Shown here: positions 55,924 to 64,000 of the stretch, piece after piece
How the letters are laid out: each line of letters starts with the position of its first letter
Position numbering within the stretch: position 1 is the stretch's first letter
NCBI GenBank assembly: GCA_002179805.1
Contig: NAVB01000243.1
Span: 1-64,000, forward strand
Length of the DNA: 64,000 bases
Reading direction: 5' to 3'
DNA from: Acanthamoeba lenticulata
Lineage: Eukaryota > Discosea > Longamoebia > Acanthamoebidae
Notes under the pieces: generated by a model
What the model saw: only the letters and a program-made list of their open reading frames with translations
What the model was told of the DNA's origin: nothing
Databases searched by the model: none
Made by a program: the position numbers and the translations under genes

Positions 55924-58900
55924 TCACTCCCGATCGACGTTGTAGTGGAGGGCGATCTTGGAGAGGAGGGCGTCGCAAGTCTTCTTGGCGTCGCCAAAGA
56001 GCATCGACGTGTTGGGCTTGTAGAAGACCGGGTTGGGCACGTCGGCATAGCCGCCCGCCAGCGAGCGCTTCATGACGATGACGTTCTTGGCCTTCCACAC
56101 CTGCAGCACGGGCATCCCCGCGATCAGCGAGTTGGGGTCCTCTTCGGCCGCCGAGTTGACCGTGTCATTGGCTCCGATCACCAGCGCCTGCGTCGGTCGA
56201 CGTGCACACAAGTTTTTATGAGTTCATCATCGTCTTCATCAATCCATCATCATCAAAGCGGTGGTCATGACGTACGAGGTCAGTCTTGGGGAAGTCCTCG
56301 TTGATCTCCTCCATCTCGTGGACGATGTCGTAGGGGATCGAGGCCTCGGCAAGCAGCACGTTGAGCTGGCCTGGCATGCGGCCGGCGACCGGGTGGATGC
56401 CAAAACGCACATCGACGTTGTTGCTGCGCAGAATCCTCGTGATCTCGGCGATGGCGTACTGAGCCTTGGCCACGGCCATTCCTATTTTTCCACGCACGAC
56501 AAACGTCAGCCACACATGAGCGCGCGCGAGGGCAGGGCTGGGGGCGAACCGTAGCCAGGCGTGATGATGACGCTCTTGGCGTTGGTCAGCATCTCGACGG
56601 CCTCGTCCACGTTGCACTCCTGCGCCGTGCCGGAGATCTGGGCCTGCGGGGCGGTGCTGATTCCGTAGCCGCCAAAGATAACGGAGAGGAGCGGCCGGTT
56701 CATGGCCTTGCACATGATGTACGACAGGATGGCGCCCGACGAGCCCACCAGCGCGCCCACGATCGTCAGCAGGTCGTTTCCGAGCATGAAACCTGTCGTG
56801 GTTGTCGTAGTCGTTGTTGTTGTCAGCAAAGACGATGAGAACGAGGAGAAGGAGACGCAAGAGGAGACCTTCAGCGCAGAGGGCCCAGCCGCTGTAGCTG
56901 TTGAGGACGGTAATGACCACCGGCATGTCGGCACCGCCGATGGAGGCCGTCGCGTGGGCGCCCAGCGCAAACGACGACACCGCCGAGTAGCCCAGGTAGC
57001 CCAGTCCTGCCACAGATTTTAGCAAAAATTGGAAACAAATTTGAAAAATAGGAAAATAAATTGGAATTTTTCAGAGACGTACCGACGATGGGGTCCGTGG
57101 AGGCCATGAAGCCGGCAAAGGCGCCCACGTTGGAGAGGGCGAGGCCGGCGTTGAGGACGTTGCGGCCCGGCAGCTGGAGGGGCTTGGAGTTAAGGAGGCC
57201 CTGCAGCTTGCCGAAGGCCGTGAGCGAGCCCGTGAAGGTGACGCCGCCGATGAAGGTGCCCAGGAAGATGGCGCTCTTCTCCACGTTGCCCATCGGGTCC
57301 AGCGCAAAGGACTCGTGGTCCAGCATGTACTGCGCCACAGAGACCGCCACGGCCGCGAGGCCCACCAGGCTGTGGAAGCCCGCCACGAGCTGAGGCAGGT
57401 CGGTGATGGCCACCTTCTTGGAGATGGCCAGGCCCGTGGCTCCGCCCAGGCCGGAGATGAGGGCCATCTGGGCCAGGACCTCGGGCGACGGGGCGATGTG
57501 GCTGACGGTGGCGGCCACGCCGATGGCCACGCCGAGCTGGCCCAGCGTGTTGCCCAGCCGGGCGGTCTTTTGGTTGGACAGGCAGGCCAGGGCGCCGATG
57601 CAGGACCCGGCCGAGACCAGGCCGGCCAGGGAGTGGATCGACTGCGGGCCGTAGAGGGCCTCGGCCGCCAGCGCACCGCCGATGAAGAGGCCGCCCGGGA
57701 CGGCGTAGAGGTAGCCGTAGTCCTTGGGGTCGCCCTCACGCCGGAACATGTCGAGCATGCGGCCGGTCACCTTGAAGCCGCCAAACACGTTGACGGACGA
57801 CATGAACACGGCACTGGCGGCGAGCAGCGTCGGGAGGTCGTCCGGCAGGTAGCTCCCGCCCATGAGGTGCAGCCCGCCAATGCCCACCACGCCCGACACG
57901 GCGTTGGTCACCGACATCAGCGGCGAGTGCAGGGCCGGCGTCACGCCCCACACCACCTGGTAGCCCACGATCGACGCCAGCGCAAACGTCGTCAGCGCCT
58001 CGTCGAAGCCCGGCGGAGAGAATGTCCCCAGGGCTGCCACGCGCGCACGTCCCCAAAAGTCAAAGTCAATACTGGACGACGTCGGAATGGCGGTGGTAGG
58101 CTCACGAACCGAGGGCGGTGCTGAAGGCGGCCGAGGTCAGGGTGATGTCCCGGAGGGTGGACCTGTAGGGGTCCGCGGCCAGGGCCTCGTCCTTCTTGAG
58201 GTCCTTCACGACCTGGTCAGCGGCGGCCGCAGTCGCGGTCGCGGCAGCCGCGGCGACGGCGGGTCGCGGAGGCGGCCAGACGAGCTTGCCCTCGTGCAGG
58301 ACGATGGACCCGCGCACGACCTCGTCGTCCAAGTTGATCCCAAAGAGGCCCGTCTTGGCGTCCGGCGGGGTGATGGACAGCAGGAAGCGGGTGATGTTGT
58401 TTGAGTAGAGCGTGGACGATTGCGTGGGCAGTTGGCTTGGCAGGTCGGTGAGACCGATGCAGGTGATGTCCTTGTAGCTGTAGATCTCGCCGGGGCGGGT
58501 GACCTCGATGTTGCCGCCGGCCTCGGCGGCCAAGTCCACCAGGACCGAGCCGGGCTTCATGTTGTCAACCTGTTCTTGTAGGCACCACACCAAAGAACGA
58601 AAGCGAAGCAAGACGTTAAACAAAGAATGAAAAAACGGTTGATGAGGGAGGAGGAGGAAGTGGACCATGGCCTTGGAGATCAGCCGCGGGGCGGGCTTGC
58701 CGGGGATCAGAGCGGTCGTGATGACGATATCCACTTCCTGTATGGTGACGGACGACGGCAACAAAGCACACCACATTGTCGACGTCAGGTCGGTCCAGAA
58801 CTGCAAGGTTTGAAGGAGGTGTTGAGGAGGTGGACCTTGAGCTGCTTGGCGAAAAGGGCCATTTCGGCTTCGATAAACTCTTTGGACATCTCCTTGGCGT

Positions 58901-60018
58901 AGCCGCCTCCTCCTTCACCCGACTCTTTGATGTGGACCTCCAGGAACTCGGCGCCCAGTGACTGCACCTGCTCCTTCACGGCGGGCCTCGTGTCGAACGC
59001 GCGCACAATGGCGCCCATGCTCCTGGCTGTCGCGACGGCCGACAGGCCCGCCACGCCAGCGCCAATCACGAGCACTTTGGCCGGCGGCACCTGAAAATGA
59101 AAATCAGTCAATGAAGGCCGCAGGAGGAAGAGAAAAGAGAGGAGGGGGGGGGGGCAAGGGAGGAGCAGCACCTTGCCGGCCGCAGTGATTTGCCCAGTGA
59201 AGTATCGGCCAAAGTGGTTGGCCGCGAGCACTGTGGCGCGTGACCATCAGAAGACTAAACTAAATGAAAATAGAAACAATAAATAGAAAAGGCAACTGAA
59301 AAATGAAACAAAAATTAAACGACGAGAAGATCGTACCAACAGACTTGTAGCCTGCGATGTTGGCCATGGAGGAGAGCGCATCAAAGGTTTGTGCGCGCGA
59401 GATTCGAGGAATGGAATCCATCGCAAAGACATTCAGCCTCTTGTTTTGGGAGACCAGACGATCGATGAGCTCGCGATTCTGGGCGGGCCAGAAGAACGAG
59501 ATGAGGGTCGAGTTTTCCTTGAGCATATCGGCTTCGTGGCGCCCGAGCTCCTTATTGTCCAGTGGTGGCCTGACTTTCAGCACGATGTCGGCAGCAGCAA
59601 GAGCCTCAGCCGAATTAGCTACGATCTCTGCCCCATTGGCGATGTAGTCGGCATTGAGGAACTTGGCGTTGAACCCTGCGTTGTCTTCAACGACAACCTT
59701 AAAGCCCTGCTTCGTCAGCAGTCCAGCATTGGCTGGGCTCATCGCCACACGACGCTCTGTGTGATGGATCTCTTTCGGCACACCGATCGTGAGGCGCGAG
59801 TAGGGCACGCCACTCGCCGCAGACGCAGATGCGCCAGTGCTCGAAGAAGGGGTGGAGGACAAGGACGACTTGGACGTGAACGACCGACCTGGCACGTAGT
59901 TGCCAATCCTCTTGAAGAGAGCTTGGCACGTTGACGAGGGCGAAGAGGACGTTGAGGCAGGAGCAGTAGCCAGCGATACTGACCCCAAGGGCCGAAACGG
60001 GAAGCTCCTGGCCCTCAT
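55924..60018 (-). CDS. NNT: NAD(P) transhydrogenase, mitochondrial
   Basis: Exons 59337-60018, 59172-59230, 58836-59090, 58666-58737, 58569-58110, 57083-58033, 56869-57006, 56550-56792, 56276-56481, 55924-56187 keep phase (1109 residues). Residues 1-70 are a Ser/Arg-rich mitochondrial presequence. Domain I (NAD): [40 protein letters not shown]. Domain II: 12-14 membrane helices including [19 protein letters not shown]. Domain III (NADP): [20 protein letters not shown] and [20 protein letters not shown], ending ALHYNVDRE. The alpha-then-beta fusion order is as in animals. It uses the proton gradient of the inner membrane to make NADPH. Confidence 0.95.
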
Positions 60019-60694
60019 CTTTCAGGGTGCTTGCCCTGGCGAGACTGAATCAATCCTTAATGCGCACACCAGCGTAATCGTGACGGCAGAGCAAGAACAA
60101 TCTGCGAGATCAGCAACTTGTCAGCTTTAAGCCACTTCACAAGAAGAGCTGAAGAAAGACTGAAGAGGGCCAGCCACTGTATGAGCGCCAGCACGAACCT
60201 GGAGGTAGTTCGCCTTTGCTGCTCGTTCTGACTTAGTTGTGCTGTGGGTGTTTTCAAGACTTGGCGTATAACGCGGTTGTCTCCTCTCTCGTGCTGTCCT
60301 CTTGTGGGGTGAGGGGCTGTTGTGGGCTCACAACAACAAGTGGGCCGTTTTGTGCTGCTGACCGACACGACAAGTCTGCATTATTTCTTGCAAGCAATTC
60401 AGAATTGGGCCCAGAGAACATGTCCTCTGATTCTCGATTGGCGAGTTATATAAACCAGCTGCATGTTGCGGCCTCTCTGCGCCTTCTGTGGGCCAGCGTT
60501 CTTACTTCACCAAAGGACGTCCTGCGGGCCTGCTTGAAATGCCTTCTCACCGTTGCACCGAACGCGCTACAAATTAAACTGCTTTTTAATGAAGCGCTCA
60601 TTTTATTTTCTCTTCACGTTCAAACAAAACACGAAGAAGACGCGAAGGCCTTCTGTTTGGCGGCTGGGGCGAAGTCTTGTACAATACAAAGATC
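60019..60694. other. Intergenic region between NNT and kinase gene
   Basis: 676 bp with the divergent 5' flanks of the transhydrogenase (-) and kinase (+) genes. An open frame (60237-60698) crosses it but lacks codon bias or homology. The only clear signal is a TATA box at 60447-60454. Confidence 0.45.
60447..60454 (+). promoter_or_regulatory. Candidate TATA box of the kinase gene
   Basis: TATATAAA in GC-richer surroundings, about 240 bp upstream of the proposed ATG at 60695. Transcription would start near 60480. This is the best-formed TATA box I noticed in an intergenic region here. Confidence 0.4.
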
Positions 60695-63363
60695 ATGAAT
60701 AGTTCCGACAATGATAAGCTAAGGAGCGAGTTGGAAGAGTTGAAGAAAATGATGCACGCCCTTGGGTGGGTCCTCCTCGTCCTGAAGCCCGATCGTTTTA
60801 TCTTATCTTCTACCTCTTTAGGATGTAAGTTCACTCCAGTTATTCTCAACGTGTTTTGGTGCAGGTTGAGCTCTGGTGGCGGTGCGGGGAACTCCCTCGC
60901 CGAGTGCCCAGCCTACACAGGTGTCGTCGTGGTGGCACGGGTAGCCCAGTCGGGTCAGGCCACGGTCTACAAGGGCATCTTTAGGAGCAATACCGTCGCC
61001 GTGAAAGTGTTTCACGAAGACGAGTCGGGTGGAGGCATAAAGCTCGATGAGTATCGAGATGAAATCAACAATCTTTTGTACGCACACCTCGAACCCGTCA
61101 GAAAAGAAGAAACCGGTTAACGAGCTTGATTTCCAAAAAGGGCGCTGCGCCATCCCAACGTGCTGCAGTTGGTGACGTGCTTCGAGCAGCCACGGCCATG
61201 CATCATTACCGAGTTCATGCCCGGGGGCGATCTTTTCAAGCACATCAAGGCCAAGGGCAAGCTCAGCTCTGCTGAGGCCTGGCAGCTCGCGCGCGGCATC
61301 GCGCGTGGCTTAGCCTACCTGCACGAGCGCGGCGTCATTCACCGCGACCTCAAGTCGCCCAACATCCTCGTACGTCGCCACCAACTCGATCTTCTACTCG
61401 CTTCTTTTTCTTTAATCTCTTTCTTATTATTATTTTTTGTTGTGGAATGCCAACTATGCAGCTGAACGACAAGGGCGAGCCTGTGTTGGCCGATTTTGGC
61501 TTTGCGCGGCTGTCCGTCAGCACGATGACCGTGGCGTCCAACGTGGTGGGCACCTGGCGCTGGCTGGCTCCAGAAATGATGCAGGGCCACGCGACGGGCA
61601 TCGCACCGCGCTACAACAACCGCGTCGACGTCTACGCGTTCGGCATCATCCTGTGGGAGCTCCTGTCCGGCCAGGTGCCCCACGCGGACAAGAATGTGAT
61701 GCAGCTGCTCTCCTTCGTCAGCTCCGGCGGCCGCCCGCCAGTCGATCCCGCGTGGGACCGGCGGATGGTGGACCTCATGAAGCGCTGCTGGCAGCAGGAC
61801 CCGACCCACCGGCCCGCCATGGCCGACATCGTGCGCGAGTATTTCCCGGACGAGCCGGCGGGGGTGACGTCGTCTCCGACTTCTTCGACGTCGACGTCGA
61901 CATCGACGGCCGGTGGGCTGACCGAGGCCGAGGACATGTACCGGGCGGCGCTGGGCTACGCCCACGGAGACCACGGCGAGGCCCAGAACCTCCCGCGCGC
62001 CGTCGAGCTGTTTGGGCGGGCGTCGGTCGCGGGTCACGCCGGCGCGCAGCGAGAGCTGCACGAGATGTGCAAGGACAAGCGGTGGGACCCACGCGAGGCC
62101 GAGGCCTGGCTCCGGCGGGCGGCGGGCGAGGGCCACGCGTTTGCCCAGTGCACGCTCGGGTGGATGCTGTGGCGGGGCCACGGCGTGCCGGCCAGCCGCG
62201 ACCAGGCGGCCGAGTGGTGGCTCAAGGCCGCTGAGCAGGGCCACGCCCTGGCCCAGTCCAACGTGGGCGTGGCCTACGAGAACGGCACCGGCCGCCTTAA
62301 GAACCCGGCCGAGGCCGTCAAGTGGTTCCGGCGCTCGGCCGAGTCCGGCCTGGCCCTCGGGCAGTACAACCTGGGCCGCGCCTACGAGAAGGGCATCGGC
62401 CTGGCCTGCCCGAGCGAGCGCGAGGCCGCCCCGTGGTACCTCAAGGCCGCCAAGCAGGGCCACCCCGACGCGCAGTTTGCGCTGGGCTCCATGTACGCCG
62501 CCGGGCGCGGCGTGACGCTCGACCGCAACAAGGCGCGCGAATGGCTCGAGAAGGCCGCGGCGCAGGACCACACCGAGGCGGGCCGCAAGCTGAAGTCCAT
62601 GTTCCCCTCGTCGTCGCCGTCGACTTCAGCCACGTCTTCTCCAGGGTCTTCGCCTTCGCCGAGCCCCAGTACGTTGTGTTGGCCCTCGAGAGATCACCGT
62701 GCACGCGTGAGGTCTGATGTCACTTGTGTCCTGCTTGTGCGCGCGCGCAGCCGTGTCGCCGGCACCCAAGCCCGTGAGCCCGGCACCGGCCAAGCAGTGG
62801 GCTCCGGCGAAGCCCGCGCCAACACCCGCGCCCACGCCTGCGACCAAGCCCACGCCAACGCCTGCAGCAGCACCCGCGCCCACACCTAAGCCTGCGCCTG
62901 CGCCAGCGCCCAAGCCAGCGGACCCGCCCAAGACAGTCAGTCCGCTCGTGCAGGTAGCACTTGACGCGGATGTGTGCACTTTTGTTGTCACCCGCGACAA
63001 GTTCACCCCTCAGGTACGCTTGCGGCCTGAAGATTCCTCCAACCTTCCCCGTCCTGCTTTGGCTAACGACAGCTGTCGCTGTTCTGCCCGCCGAGCAGAA
63101 GTGGTACCACTGCTACACGTGCGGCATGGACGAGCACCTGGGCTGCTGCGAGACTTGCGCGAAGACGTGCCACAAGGTGCCTTGCTTCTTCTCGTTCTTT
63201 TTGTTTTTTGTTATTTTTATTTTTATTTTTTTTGTTAAAAGCTTTTCCAACTCAGGGCCACAACCTCTCGACGGTGCCTCGGCTGACCGACTTCTACTGC
63301 GACTGCGGGGCGGGCGCAACCAACTTCAAGTGCCGCTCCATCGGCCGCTTCTTCACTCCGTAA
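60695..63363 (+). CDS. Protein kinase (TKL) - Sel1 repeats - UBR box fusion
   Basis: Exons 60695-60765, 60865-61077, 61141-61369, 61462-62668, 62751-63013, 63099-63176, 63256-63363 keep phase (722 residues). Kinase ~45-300: AVKVF lysine K71, HRDLKSPN at 162-169, DFGFAR from D182, GTWRWLAPEMM; the LKSPN and WRWLAPE forms are typical of TKL kinases. Sel1-like repeats ~330-560: AFAQCTLGWMLWRGHGV, ALAQSNVGVAYENGTG, PDAQFALGSMYAAGRGV. A Pro/Ala/Thr-rich linker follows. The C-terminal ~70 residues are a UBR-type zinc finger: CTFVVTRDKFTPQKWYHCYT, CGMDEHLGCCETCAKTCHKG, DFYCDCGAGATNFKC. UBR boxes recognise N-degrons, so the protein may couple degron binding to phosphorylation (inference). Confidence 0.87.
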
Positions 63364-63490
63364 AGACAGACTGATTCAATTTACTCAAAATTATTTTAAT
63401 GTATCAAAAACTTTTTACAAAATCACGAAAATATTTCAGAATCCGTACACGATCAGGGCTTCCTCTCGCGTGTGTGGCCTCTCGGTCCTT

Positions 63491-64000
63491 TCAGGCGCTG
63501 CTGCTGGGGCAGGCGATCTCGTCGGGCCGGCCTGGCCGCTGCTGCTGGGCGGCGGCCTTGCTGGTGGCCGCGGCGCCGGCGGCGGCGATGGCGGCGGTCT
63601 CCTGGTCGGTGAGGCTCTTGTCGAGGTCCTGGCTGGTGACAAACTTGACGCCGGCCTGGCGCATGCGCTCGCTCATGGTGTCGATGCCGTCGGCGTCGAC
63701 GCCCTTGCAGCCGTCGGCCACGACGTAGATGTTGTAGCCCAGCTCGCGGCCGTGGAGCGCGGTGAAGGCCACGCAGTAGTCCCACGCGAGGCCGCACAGG
63801 TAGAGGTCGCGCACGCCGGCGGACCGCAAGATGTCGTGCAGGTTGGTCTTGTTGAGCTTGGCGTTGTCGTAAAAGGCCGAGTAGCTGTCGACCGCCGCGT
63901 TGGTGCCCTTCTTGACAAACTCGTCGTCGTTCTCCACCCGGAGGTCCTTGTGCAGCTTCCAGCCCCATGTGCCCTCCACGCAGTGCGCCGGCCACAGCTT
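63491..64000 (-). CDS. Nicotinamidase/isochorismatase-like hydrolase, 3' part
   Basis: Open frame entering from the right window edge on the minus strand and ending at 63491, so the N-terminal part with the catalytic Asp is missing. Visible marks are KLWPAHCVEGTWG (metal-site region of nicotinamidases), KGTNAAVDSYSAFYDNAKLN, and LYLCGLAWDYCVAFTALHG with the nucleophilic Cys, followed by VADGCKGVD. An Ala/Gln-rich tail ends the protein. Nicotinamidases convert nicotinamide to nicotinate in NAD salvage. The WP-HC and D-SAF motifs favour this over isochorismatase. Its 3' end faces the kinase-UBR gene tail to tail. Confidence 0.87.
   Translation of the reverse strand, partial: KLWPAHCVEGTWGWKLHKDLRVENDDEFVKKGTNAAVDSYSAFYDNAKLNKTNLHDILRSAGVRDLYLCGLAWDYCVAFTALHGRELGYNIYVVADGCKGVDADGIDTMSERMRQAGVKFVTSQDLDKSLTDQETAAIAAAGAAATSKAAAQQQRPGRPDEIACPSSSA

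Noticed and set aside
60237..60698. 153-residue open frame between NNT and the kinase gene
   Set aside because: It crosses a TATA box and promoter-like DNA, has no recognisable motif, and overlaps the kinase start in another frame.

Overview
The window looks like nuclear DNA of an amoebozoan, most likely Acanthamoeba. The genes are GC-rich and intron-dense, with short AT-rich GT-AG introns, serine-rich and acidic low-complexity tracts, and dispersed 5S rRNA genes. From memory, the 5S sequence agrees with Acanthamoeba 5S; I could not search a database. I rebuilt exons by hand, keeping reading phase across every junction. Exon coordinates in the entries are inference from the sequence, and UTR ends are unknown.

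Layout. 1-6 kb: 3' end of a beta-amylase gene, a 5S rRNA gene (-), an intronless ankyrin-repeat gene, a U6 snRNA gene (+), an AlkB-like dioxygenase (-) and ribosomal protein eL36 (+). 6-20 kb: two large RhoGEF genes pointing tail to tail (DH-PH on +, ARM-DH-PH on -). A second U6/5S pair lies between their 3' ends. 20-34 kb: two small unknown genes, an alpha-carbonic-anhydrase-like membrane protein, an SLC33A1-type acetyl-CoA transporter, an aldo-keto reductase, the nucleolar protein SURF6/Rrp14, the GTPase GPN2, a secreted serine beta-lactamase-like protein, and a broken IRG-type GTPase.

34-50 kb: a myotubularin phosphatase with an N-terminal beta-trefoil-like region, a tandem pair of paralogous HEAT-like genes (the first with an internal deletion), a U-box/SAM/Cys-rich membrane protein, and the TPR subunit of TFIIIC (GTF3C3/TFC4). 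50-64 kb: an unrecognised gene, an ABCG half-transporter, a DEDDy exonuclease with a degenerate second domain, mitochondrial NAD(P) transhydrogenase, a protein kinase fused to Sel1 repeats and a UBR box, and the 3' part of a nicotinamidase-like hydrolase.

Most genes are unrelated housekeeping or signalling genes placed close together. The strongest non-routine signals are the duplicated, inverted U6-5S cassette with extra conserved flanking blocks, an ankyrin gene lying inside one copy of that cassette, and the fusion architectures (kinase-Sel1-UBR; U-box-SAM-TM; beta-trefoil-myotubularin; ARM-DH-PH).
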